This document shows positions 53,944-64,000 of a DNA stretch of 64,000 bases, one piece after another; within the stretch, counting starts at the first letter, position 1, and every line of letters begins with the position of its first letter. This stretch comes from Salminus brasiliensis. Taxonomy: Eukaryota > Chordata > Actinopteri > Characiformes > Bryconidae. A program made the translations under genes and the position numbers. Under the pieces are notes generated by a model. That model searched no databases and was not told the DNA's origin. It saw nothing but the letters and a program-made list of their open reading frames with translations. Where the stretch lies: positions 5,985,364 through 6,049,363 of the forward strand of contig NC_132901.1 of the NCBI RefSeq assembly GCF_030463535.1, written 5' to 3'.

Positions 53944-56900
53944 CTGTATTAAAATGAGAAAAAAAAATGTAAGCAAGGTTGCTTTTTTATTTCCATCTTT
54001 TACCGTTTTAAAATAAAATAGGAAAAGGACCAAGGAAAGTCCTGCTGGACTGGCCTTTTAAGATTTCTGATGACCTTTAGACTGGGGGACTGTGAGGGCC
54101 ATGGCAAAACCGTCAAAATCCAATTGGTGTGTGGGATAGAATATGCAAATTTGTATGTTGCGCAGCTATTATTACCAGTGTTTTGGTTGCACTTGGAGGA
54201 GTTATGGTTGTCGAATGTGTCTTGAGGAGATGGATGCGTTTACACTACTATAACGTGGTTTGAATGATTGATTTTGTATCTGGTTTAAAGGTGTCTTGGG
54301 TGTTTTTACACTTGCATTTTTATGTTGCTTGGCCTTATCCAGATATAATCCTGATACTCAAGATGCATGAAGTGACCAGGTGTAAATGGGGTCTTATGGA
54401 CGGATGTTTACTTCCAGAATTCCCTGGTATTTAACTGAAATTTGCACCAGCGGGCCTTTCCGAACAATGACTATAAACAAGCCCTAGGCCTAAAAAGCCA
54501 AATTCAAGGTCAAATTTTTGCATGGTGCCGTTTCACACAAAACATTTCGACCAGGGGTGCCCAAACCTATGCCATTATACATATTGCATTTGCAGTCTAA
54601 TGAAGAACATTGCACTTCCATATTCCATTATTTACTTTGGTCTCAGTTCCTGACTAATCAACAGCTGCCCAAAGTACCAATGACTGGATGGATTAGTTGA
54701 CTAATTAACTTGCCTGTGCTACACCTGGTAAGCTCTTTAACTTGTACTCAAGTAAATTAGACTTCAGTACTCGTACACATGTTAACACATGTATGAAGCA
54801 TCATAAATAGTTAAATAAGGATTTTAGGTTAGATCTGTGGTTAAGGTCTTGGTACTAACCATGCATGCAGCCTGCACAGCCTCTGAGACGCTGCCAGCAT
54901 TAGGTTCGCACCAAAACACATGACACTCAAAATGCTGGTTGCCTGTGTCCATGATGAAGGCAAACGAATGCACATCTCTGCCCACTCCCATGAATGACAA
55001 GAAACGAACACGGCACTCCACGAGGACCTCCTCCTCCTGTTAATACATGAAATCATGTCATCAGACAAAGAAGTACTCAAAAGGATTTATATTTACATGA
55101 AAACATAACAAATATGGAGACAAATGATGTAAAAATGCTTTGTTACAGAGGAACAAGTCAGCTTAGCTTCAAAGTTGTTTGAATAAATATTGTTTTTGCC
55201 TTCTCCTTCATGACTGTGACAGTTGCATCAGCCACATTCAGAATTACTGGAGTCCAGTCATCTCGGGCTGATGATGACATCAGGGTGTCCACTGCACCAT
55301 TGAGAATGTCCATGCCTGAGAAAACCGACCACGAAATAAAAAGGTATGAGTGTGTTTGTGTGCTATTTAGATGTAGACAGTGTGTGTGTGAGAGAGACAC
55401 TGTGTCTATGTTGCCTACCTATGGGTCTGGTCACTGGCATCATACCAACATATAACACCTGAAACTTCTGTACTAGTTCAGTCTTTGGTGTGGGGAACTC
55501 TGCTGGAGAAGAAAGAACAAGTCTCATTAACTAACAACCTGGAGTATAATACCCTTGATTTGATTTTGATTCATTTGATTTTGTACAAATGTTATAATAA
55601 ACCAAAAGGAAATATTTAAACTGCATTTCACACACACTCACACAAACACACACAAGCCTATATTGCATTACCTTGCAGTGGGACATCAAGTCCTGTGTGG
55701 CTCCTGTCCTGCAGTGATCCACCGGCCATTGCTTTGGCATTCTTACGCTCCGCCATGATCTAAGACACAGAATTTTGATTATTATACACTTGACAAATTC
55801 ATACTGCATCCACAACAAAACCGAATATAAACTATATGGATTGCTATATGCTGGAGTTATTGTCTCTACTCCCCTAGATTTTGGAGCATTTCTGTGAGGA
55901 TTTGATTGCATTTAGCGACAAGAGCGTTAGAGAGGTCAGGACTCATCCCAAAAATACGGGATGGAGCACCATCATTCCAGAGAACATTGCTCCACAGCTC
56001 AATGCTGAGGGGCTTTATACCCCTTTAGCCCACGGGTTCATGTTCATCTGATCCAGAGTGTTCTATTGGCAATACTTCTAAAGGACTAAACAAGCTGCGT
56101 GTGTGCATTTGTGCACACTTAAAAGTAGCTAAACGCATTCATTTCATTGAACATTTGGACATATATCAACAAGATAATGTCTTGTTGATCTCTCGTTTTC
56201 TTACTGTGTACTGATTATATAAAGCTGCTTTGTGACAACGCTAGTTGTAAGATATATACAAATACTATGACATTTTTTCATTGATTTGTTATATTGTACA
56301 TCACGTCAAAACATTTACCCACAATATTAATCCTTTCTCTATAAAAGAAAATATTAAAATGTATTAAATCAATTCAATTTTACAATAAATCTATAAATAA
56401 AAATATACTATCACAGCCCTGAATTCACACTATGCCTTTTCATGCTGTAACATATGATATGACCTGCAGCAATACATCAAAAATAGCACATACAAACTCT
56501 GCAGACTTGAAAAACTGACCGTAAAAAATAAGAGAAAGGCATCAGCCTCTCTTTAATTCTCCCTCAATTCACTGGAGAGCAGCATTAATTATAAATGTCT
56601 TTAATCAAAAGTGTTGTTTGCAGCTACAAAGCACTCTCCTGGGTCTAAGATTTGTATAAAATCGCTAGAGATTAAAACAGTCCTGTGTGACCAGGGCTGG
56701 CAAATACAGTTTAGATTTAACTAGCAGTACAGTTTACACTATTTAAAAATACCATTTAATGTTTACAGTGTGTGAACACTTATACAATACAATACAAAAT
56801 TCCCATATAATATAATCCCTGATGACTGATTAAAATCTTGCTATGTTAATGTACAGTTAAAACAAAACCCTTCTCCTGTAAAGTTTTGTAGATATGGACT

Positions 56901-59900
56901 CATGGTATAAAGCTTTAAATGAAACGTTAATTTTAGCTTGTTGGTGTAGAGCAATTGTAGATTTTTAGTGTAGTGTATGTCGTTTATAGTCGTGGTGTCT
57001 CACCCTGGAGCAGATCTCATGCAGACTGGTGGCGATGGCTTTGGCAGGCGTGTCACACCGGAAAACATGACATTTTAAAATCCGAGTGTCCTTATCACGA
57101 GCTACATAAGCAAAATCCCTAAAAAAGAAAGGAACAACAATGATTTAGACAAACAAATAATGATTTATTGGGAGGCAGTGGTGTGTGGGTTCAGAACAGC
57201 AACAGAAGAAGGTGGCCAAATGAGGTGGCCTTTAGGACAAGCAGAGAAAAATCAATACAAGACCAAAGACACATCACATGAGACACACACATACACACAG
57301 AGCCCCAATACGAATCACTCTCATTCAGCATTTGAGGAATAAAAAACTGACGATGAAAATCAGAAAACACCAAACAGCTGGATGTGTGATGCAACAAAAG
57401 CAGGGAAGAAAGGTGGATTGAGAGTAGCAGAGAAAATGTTACCTCTCTCTAAGTCCAGGACAGCAGGGGAGAGTGAAGAAAAGGAGATTTAAAGAGAACA
57501 GCAATATATCACCTTTCTCTTTTTTTAACACACACATCACATGTCCTCCAAACAGAAAGGAGACAATTTCAAGTAACCTTATAACAAGCATATAATGAAT
57601 AAGCCTCAGGGCAGGGGAACGAGTGTGCATGTGTAACACACACTATTCAACAATGCAGAGTGTGTACATGAGCATGTCATTTATGTCATTTCACCAGGCA
57701 CCCTAAAATGTCAAGGTTGCCATCAGCAACAGCTATATATGTCCATTGATATATAACAGTAAAGTGATTCAAATCCTAATGAGAGGCAGAAAAAAAACGT
57801 TTGGCTGTAGGACTGTCACTACTTTCCAATAAAAAAAAGCAATTAAACCTTCTTACCTTCTTGACTGGTGATAATTGATTGCATGCATTCTCTCACTAGA
57901 GAGCCTGATGGGCATGGCATACCCACTGTATAATCTGACAGGCTAGCCATTGTTTGTTGTTGTACAGTAGATGTTAAAGGTAGATATAATTAAAGGTTGT
58001 TTTGACTGTTTAGTCACCGTACATTGAGTACTAGGCCCGTAAATGTTGATCTTGTTAACATAATGTTAACCGTTGTGTTTTCTGAACATAATATGAAAAT
58101 AATTAGTTTACAAAATTATGTTGAATATGTGTAAATTACTGTAATATTAATTTGTATATTGTAATCAGTTCAAATAATACTAACAAAATAATTCAAACAA
58201 CCCTCACTGTACAACAGCAAACCATGTCTAGCCTTTCAGACTACACAGTCGGAGGTTTACCTATCAGGCTCTCCTTCTAGTGAGAGAGTTACTGATGAGT
58301 TACTGGACCCATATTAAGCTTGAAAGGAAAATACTATCAACAAAAACCTATTTCAGCACTTAAACACATTCATTCTTTGGTATCTGGAGTATCCAACTCA
58401 CAAACTGTCAAATAAAACAATCCTGACAGATTTTTCTGTGAGATGCCAACAAGGCATTCACCAAGCTGGGTTCTTTAGAAATTTACAATGGCCTCCAAAA
58501 ATTAGACTGGAGACAGGAGATAAAAAAAATTTTTTTGCCGAGTGCAAATAGGAACAAAATAAAAACTAGCAATGTCTCATTATCTTTTAAAGAACAGGCA
58601 CTCAAACCAGCTGTTCTGAACAGGGTTGTTTAAACAGGGTGAAAGGGTGCTGTGGTGGTGAATTCTTGAGGTATTTTGACCACAGCATATCACAGACATT
58701 TCATTAATACTGTAAGAGAACTGTCTTAACCTGTGGAAATAATAGATCACCTTAAATTCCAGACTAAAAAGACTTTTTAAAGGTAAATCACCAGTTACGC
58801 TACAATTTTGTATTAGAAAAGACATCCTTTTTTACGAAACTGGGCCTACGTGATCTACATTGGATTACGAGCTGTCCTGAAACTACACACTATATGAATA
58901 CATTCAAATTAATTCTGTGTCAAATTAATAAATTTAAATCAAGATGCTATAACTGTACACTCTGATAAGACGACTGTCTCGGAAAATAAGATTTAAGTAT
59001 ATTCCAAACATCCCTTTGCAAATTCCATTTGACAGGCACAAAACCAAAGCTAAGGAGTTCATGCAAGGGGAGCTTATGTCTTTATGACCTGAAGCTCAAT
59101 GACAAGAAACAACACAGAGGGACCAAGAACAGAACCCTGAAGAACCCCTAAAGCTAATGCTAATTTTTGTGCGCGTGTGAGAGAAAGAGAGAAAGAGTGG
59201 CTTATTTGCATGAATAATACACACTTTAAATCTGAAACTACTTAGAGCTTTCACAAACAAAGGTAAGAAAAGGTCCCCACAAGCACACACCCACACTTTC
59301 CAGTGCAAAAACTAACAATACATACAGCATGTATTCTAAATATATCTACCAATGTCTGTCTGGCTAATGCTGCTGTACCCGTGAAACCTCACACTCCTCC
59401 ATATCTTCAGCAGAAAGAGCTCAGCCACATACACCTTACACACTAACGATTCAATGTCCATACAAACCTAACTGATATAGTGCTTCTGGCATTTGGACAA
59501 TAGAGAAAACTGTCTGTCTGTCTGTTTCATGTTTTTTCTCCATTCATGCACAACAAGGTTTAAATAAGAACAGGTAGTCCACATTCATATCTGTGGATAA
59601 TAAGCATGCAGGAAGTGCAGACGTATGTTCATATGTGCAAACTACCAGCTCCAAATGAGAGAGAAAGTCAGAAGAAGAGCGACCACAAAAAGAAAAAAAA
59701 AACGGAAGAACATGGGGAGATGAAAAGACAGAGACAGAATACTTACATCTAAGTATTCGTAGTGCTGTCTCTCTTTAATGTTCATTCTATTCTGCTCTTC
59801 TCCTTGTCTACTGTGCGTCAAATCTCCAGCTTCACCTCACTGCACTCCTCTCCTGCTCTATCTCTCTTTTGCTCCTTTTCCCTCTTTCTCTCGCTCTACC

Positions 59901-61766
59901 TCATGTCCAATCCCAGCTTACCCCGTCCTCTCCCCTCCCCTCAGTGCTCAGCTCGTCGCTACAGTAACCTGCTGAATTTTATTTCCAAGGAAAAATATTA
60001 TGGATTAGGTTTGGGGGTGTATTAGCATACAAGAATTTTGTGGTTATTTCTGGATGTGCTGTGAAAATATAAAACTGTTAACAGTGCTCTCTGCTGGTAG
60101 AAATTCAAGAAGCTGCTGAGAAAGAGGGATGATGGAGTGTAGCACAGTGCCACATTTGCATCAAACACACACACACACACAGCCTTGGATTAAAGTGGTA
60201 AAATGTACTGCCACTCCAGCAGGAGTGTCAGAGATCAATACAAGGAGTCTAGAGAGGACCTCACACACTCACAGACTGAGGCACTCCCCACCGTTCTGGA
60301 TTAAACTTTCATCAGGCCACTCGTTTCTCCACCATCAATCTTTCATCTGTGTCCTCCTTTCACTGGGGTGAATCCAGCACTTCATGCTCATTGCTGACCT
60401 TTGGTGGAGAACAGATTTCTTTATGCATTTATTGCCTCTACTGTTATTCTATTCTTTCCCGATGTTGTGTGTAAAACCTCATCCAAGCTTCATCCAAGTA
60501 ATTAACAGTAAGACCCAGCTCAATACCCAGACAATTACCAGAAGAGTTCACGTGTGAAAAGAAGCTGATTTGTTACCAGGAATTACAGTGATGTCTAGAT
60601 TACAGCCAGTAACATGCAAGGCTTCTGTGATGCTTTAGTTTGTTGAGTTTTTTTGTTCAGTTTTTCGAGTCTGTCCAAAACTGTGCATGATTCTGACATT
60701 TTTGGCATGAACATTCATTTCTGAATTTCAGTTAGGGTTCTATATAGAGTGATGTAATCATGTGTAGTTATTGAATAATCTACATTTCATTGTAATCATG
60801 ATTGTTCCTAAAATGAAAGTAGCTTGTCTGTTCAGTAAGCAAGGAAAGGGCTGGGTCCCCAGCTCCATGGCACCAGCTGACAGACGCATGTACCGGCCAA
60901 CATTGCTTATGAGTGAATTCTCATCACTCACCAGCACCCAAACTTTATAAGTCTTTCTGCAGTAGCCTGAGTAGACATTTCTTTTTAAATAACCTAATTC
61001 CTTACTAACGTTCCAATTACTTGATATATAAAGAAATTTGGAATTTTATTTCAATAGTGTCAGGACAATGTCACAGTTTTGTCCTGTTTGTGCCCCCTGT
61101 GTTTTTTTTCTTCTGTCAGTTTGTTTTGGTTTTGCACATGGCTTTGTTTGTCTCCTTCCTTGTCTTCGCCTCAGCCCTGCCTAATCATTGGTGTTTCCAC
61201 CTATGCCTCCTTTGTATCCCTGTATCTTCCCCAGATGTTCCTTGTCAAGTAGTGTGCAAGTAGTCCTTTTGTTTAAATTTTTCTTGTCTGGTCTTGTGTA
61301 TGCATGTTTGTTCCACATCAGTTTATGGTTTGATCACTTGGCTTGTTTGTTTCTTCTGTTAGGTTTCCATTTTGTTTTATATTTTTAGTAAAGTTATTAC
61401 TTGCATTTACATCTGCCTCCAAGCTCCACAAAAACAAGAAAAAAAAACAAAAACATTTTGAACACCAGCTTGAAGTTGCCTTATCGCACAGGCCCTATTC
61501 AGATCAGTAAAACATGGTATTCTGATTCTTGGAGCAGGCACCTGATCGGCAGCACCTGGGGGTACCAGAAGCTCCAAACAAATGTCAATAGCAACAGCAA
61601 AATAAGCAGTTTGACAATGGCAGAGAAGATTTAGCAAATTGTTCATGGGTGCAACCCACATACTCTACTGCTCATCCCACAAATACATGTTCCTTCCTTT
61701 TTTTGAGTATTAGTCATTGGTTAGTCACTGGGGAGCCAATACATGTATTAATGTCCTCTCTCTCTT

Positions 61767-61819
<53 letters not shown>

Positions 61820-61941
61820 ATTATACATACAATATTATAATTATACATAATACAATTTATATTTGTACATTTTATAATTTATATTTATAACATAATATAA
61901 TCTTTATATATATATATATTATAATATATATAAAGATATAA

Positions 61942-61997
<56 letters not shown>

Positions 61998-62242
61998 ATA
62001 CACTTATTTTGACAACATATTTGACATGAGTATATATTAAAGTATAACTTTCTTACCTGCCGTTGTCCCGTCCCACGCCCCACACACGGATGCTTGCGAT
62101 TGGCTGAGAGTGAAGAACACTGCGGTCCATTGGATCAACCAGATTCAGCATGTTATTCTCCAGAATCAAATACATATCCTTCCCCTGCACGCACACGCAC
62201 AAAGAAAAAGCAATTCCGACAAAGTTTAAGAAAAGGCCTTTT

Positions 62243-62292
<50 letters not shown>

Positions 62293-62752
62293 TGAATACT
62301 AAATAAGTGATCAGCCATGAGTGGAATAAAAAGCTAATGAATCTGGGAGATGCACTACCTCTGTATTCTGTTACAACACATTACAATCTCCTTCTCTCCC
62401 TGTGTGCACCCTATATGTGGTTTATCCTACTTTTTTTTTTACATTGTTGCTTAAATCTGCAGTACTCTTTCTTGCTTTTTGTGCTCTGTGTCCCCAAAAC
62501 ACGGGACACAAGATCAGTTTTACAATTGGAAGTGTGACCAAACTTGCACATGCCACAAAATGTGCAATTTGACCAGGGATGTTGAAACACTTGCATGTGA
62601 GTTACCTCTCCCCAGATGCCGACAGTGTCTCTAATGTCATTCTTGCAGTAGGAGAGTTGGCGAATGCAGTTATTTACAGCCACGCTGCTTTTCCCAGGAG
62701 CCAAGTCCTCCTCAGCCATCTCAACCCAGCCCAGAGAGCGCACAGCAAAACA
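53773..62752 (-). CDS. apbb2: APBB2 (Fe65-like 1), last eight coding exons
   Basis: Exons on the minus strand: 62606-62752, 62057-62184, 57004-57118, 55672-55759, 55419-55499, 55200-55315, 54860-55036, 53773-53943. They join to 1023 nt, 340 residues plus stop, in one frame. The first part is the PTB1 domain ([63 protein letters not shown]). The second is PTB2 ([67 protein letters not shown]) followed by the conserved C-terminus [20 protein letters not shown]. Fe65 proteins are adaptors: PTB2 binds the APP cytoplasmic tail, and PTB1 binds LRP and transcription factors. The WW domain and N-terminus lie beyond the window. It is convergent with NSUN7, as in human. Confidence 0.95.
54056..54560 (-). 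mobile_element. Tc1-like remnant interrupted by another insertion
   Basis: In the last APBB2 intron. 54,062-54,115 (GACTGGGGGACTGTGAGGGC) and 54,405-54,440 (GATGTTTACTTCCAGAATTC) are consecutive parts of one fish Tc1-like transposase region read in reverse. They are separated by about 290 bp that look like a foreign element with GTTTACAC/GGTGTAAA words. CAGGGGTGCCCAAACCTATG at 54,546 is the usual terminus of that family. Confidence 0.5.
54860..55036 (-). CDS. apbb2: APBB2 exon, PTB2 core
   Basis: 59 codons, [20 protein letters not shown] through SEAVQAACM. Acceptor TTAACAG, donor ATG/GTTAGT. Confidence 0.94.
55200..55315 (-). CDS. apbb2: APBB2 exon, PTB2, with GC donor
   Basis: [20 protein letters not shown] through ATVTVMKEK. 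No GT follows; the junction that keeps frame is AAG/GCAAAA, so the 163-bp intron after it would be of GC-AG type. Confidence 0.88.
55419..55499 (-). CDS. apbb2: APBB2 exon, PTB2 start
   Basis: [20 protein letters not shown] through RPIG. Phase selects the second of two tandem CAG acceptors (CCAGCAG). Confidence 0.92.
55672..55759 (-). CDS. apbb2: APBB2 inter-domain exon
   Basis: [20 protein letters not shown] through LDVPLQ, the linker between PTB1 and PTB2. Confidence 0.92.
55915..56175 (-). mobile_element. Reverse copy of the repeat at 35.7 kb, in an APBB2 intron
   Basis: Shares in reverse CATCATTCCAGAGAAC, TCCACAGCTCAATGCTGAGG, GGCTTTATACCCC and GCATTCATT with the 35.7-kb element. It is truncated and diverged. 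Confidence 0.75.
57004..57118 (-). CDS. apbb2: APBB2 exon, PTB1 end
   Basis: [20 protein letters not shown] through LHEICSR. Separated from the previous exon by a 4.9-kb intron. Donor AGG/GTGAGA. Confidence 0.93.
57888..58289. mobile_element. MITE with about 82-bp terminal inverted repeats, APBB2 intron
   Basis: Arms at 57888-57967 and 58207-58289 are diverged reverse complements: TCTCTCACTAGA...GAGCCTGATGGG against TCTCTCACTAGAAGGAGAGC, both ending at TGTTGTACAG. The roughly 240-bp AT-rich interior has no coding frame. It is non-autonomous; the superfamily is not determined. Confidence 0.8.
58290..61059. other. APBB2 intron sequence without a gene
   Basis: Pyrimidine-rich tract at 59,820-59,945; otherwise no exon, RNA or definable repeat seen. 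Open frames here are short and lack splice context. Confidence 0.5.
61060..61430 (+). mobile_element. Possible solo LTR or retroelement tail
   Basis: T-rich run with TGTCAGGACAATGTCACAG, repeated TTGTTT/TCTTGTCTGG words and the end TTACTTGCATTTACATCTGCC. Similar stretches end fish LTR elements. No paired LTR or target-site duplication was found. Confidence 0.3.
61769..62001. repeat. (TC)n(CA)n and long (TA)n tracts
   Basis: CT repeats from about 61,770, CA repeats to 61,819, then AT-rich sequence with TATAAAGATATAAAGATATA and a TA run of about 50 bp ending near 61,993. Confidence 0.9.
62057..62184 (-). CDS. apbb2: APBB2 exon, PTB1 middle
   Basis: [20 protein letters not shown] through [13 protein letters not shown]. 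On this strand a (CA)n/(TC)n tract (62245-62291 on +) lies about 60-107 nt upstream of the acceptor. Donor CAG/GTAAGA. Confidence 0.93.
62245..62291. repeat. (GT)18(GA)n microsatellite
   Basis: Pure GT from 62,245 to 62,280, then GAGAGAGAGAG. Located in the APBB2 intron close to an acceptor. Confidence 0.95.
62606..62752 (-). CDS. apbb2: APBB2 exon, start of PTB1
   Basis: 49 codons from [20 protein letters not shown] to DTVGIWGE, the first strand and helix of PTB1. Acceptor TATTGTAG, donor GAG/GTAACT. It is the 5'-most APBB2 exon seen here. Confidence 0.93.
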
Positions 62753-63568
62753 CTACAATACACACAAAAAGCTTATTATACACTCACTCCAGTTATAAAT
62801 ATAATAACATATAAAGCCTTCTAATGTAAGCTACTAATATATTATATTTTACAACAGATTCAGTAATGTAGACAGTTTTAGCACTATTCTGATCCTATTA
62901 TAAAAATTAGAACATTTTTTTAGAATATTAAAATAATAAAATATGTAAATGATACATAATATGTATATGTAAAGCAATATAACATTATTCAAGGTAATAC
63001 AAACTTGTGTGCCAATGACAAAGGTCAAAGTGACAGAGGTTCAATATGTAAATACTACAACTACCTTATTATGGCAGTTAATTCCAATATTATTACTTTA
63101 ATATTTATTATTACTCTAATGTTAATTGTGCCGATTATGGCTGCAATTCATTTACAAATACATGCTCAATATCTAAGCAAACAGGAAAGCTGTTTTTGAA
63201 ATAAGTATACAATAAGGGTTAAAGATTATCTGCAGTGATTATGTATGGTTCATATAATTGTAATATATTCCTGGAATAATATGGCTTTGGTTTGTTTAGC
63301 ACTTCTTGTTCTCCATCAGCCCATCCCTCCATCCCTCTCTCCTGACGATATCCTGAGACCAGTAAGTCATCTATCTTTCATCCTTTCTTCACTTCTGACA
63401 CGATGCAAGATTAAACCCCTCCAGGCCTGACTCACAGTCTGGGAGTGAGTAAGTATGTGTGTATGTGGGTGTGTGTCTCTATGTGGGACAGACCAACATG
63501 GAGGGGACAGAGAGAGTGTGATTAATAAGAGGTAGAAAGCTTTCATCTTTTGATTTTAACTATTTGTG

Positions 63569-63610
<42 letters not shown>

Positions 63611-64000
63611 GAAGGAAGTAGTGAAATATTTAAAGGTAGAGATCCTGGCGGTGATGTAACACAGAAATATGGGGCAAATCGTGGCCTGCAGATAACAATA
63701 AGGACCAGAATTGGGGAATTTAGTACAGTGTTTCTATTTAACCCCTTAAACCACAATGACCTGCATGTGGGACTGCATATTAATCCCTCACTTTCACAAC
63801 AGCATAGTTTACACATTAGTTTCATAGCAGTTTCTGACATATCTAAATATTAATAACTGACAAAGCCTGCAACTAAATATTTAATTAAATCCAAAATATT
63901 TTAACTTCATTATCATTCATCCTTTAGTGGCAGTATTCATTACCACTAAATACTAGGTGACACTATGTAATCTAGTCCTTCATCTGAAACATATCAGCCT
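62753..64000 (-). other. APBB2 intron upstream of PTB1, no exon seen
   Basis: AT-rich to the window end apart from the GA tract. The next upstream APBB2 exon (WW region) is not visible. Confidence 0.6.
63571..63606. repeat. (GA)n microsatellite
   Basis: Pure GA run in the upstream APBB2 intron. It creates artefactual open frames on both strands. Confidence 0.95.

Overview
This window is nuclear DNA from a ray-finned (teleost) fish. The evidence is two split vertebrate genes with GT-AG introns, U6 snRNA genes with vertebrate type 3 Pol III promoters, and abundant fish-type Tc1-like, Ty3/Gypsy, MITE and dinucleotide repeats. I cannot name the species.

Layout. (1) 1 to about 21,140: a head-to-tail array of a 1601-bp unit. 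Each unit carries one complete U6 snRNA gene with its own DSE, PSE and TATA box, plus a roughly 1.5-kb non-coding spacer. One partial and 13 U6 copies lie in the array, all on the + strand. Eleven consecutive unit lengths are exactly 1601 bp; the right-hand units are diverged, and the last U6 has lost its T-run terminator. (2) 21.1-26.1 kb: a graveyard of transposon remnants (Gypsy RT/integrase/chromodomain on -, a transposon-associated ORF on +, a Tc1-like end) and one unidentified ORF. (3) 26.16-27.0 kb: an isolated inverted copy of the U6 unit with an intact promoter and U6 gene on -. (4) 27-33.9 kb: mostly unannotatable; it contains microsatellites, a cluster of three CCAAT boxes and a pair of large palindromes. 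(5) 33.9-48.7 kb: NSUN7 on +, with 11 coding exons that splice in frame to 881 codons, and Tc1-like and other repeats in its introns. (6) 48.7-53.8 kb: convergent 3' ends. (7) 53.8-62.8 kb: the last eight coding exons of APBB2 on -, covering PTB1, PTB2 and the C-terminus. The N-terminus and WW domain lie beyond 64 kb.

NSUN7 and APBB2 are also tail-to-tail neighbours in human, so this is a conserved syntenic block. The U6 array is unrelated to these genes in function and is the most unusual part of the window: it is a uniform, rDNA-like arrangement of a spliceosomal RNA gene, with signs of unequal exchange or gene conversion (shared variant blocks 2 and 4 units apart) and decay at one edge. 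No bacterial-type systems, CRISPR or viral genes are present.
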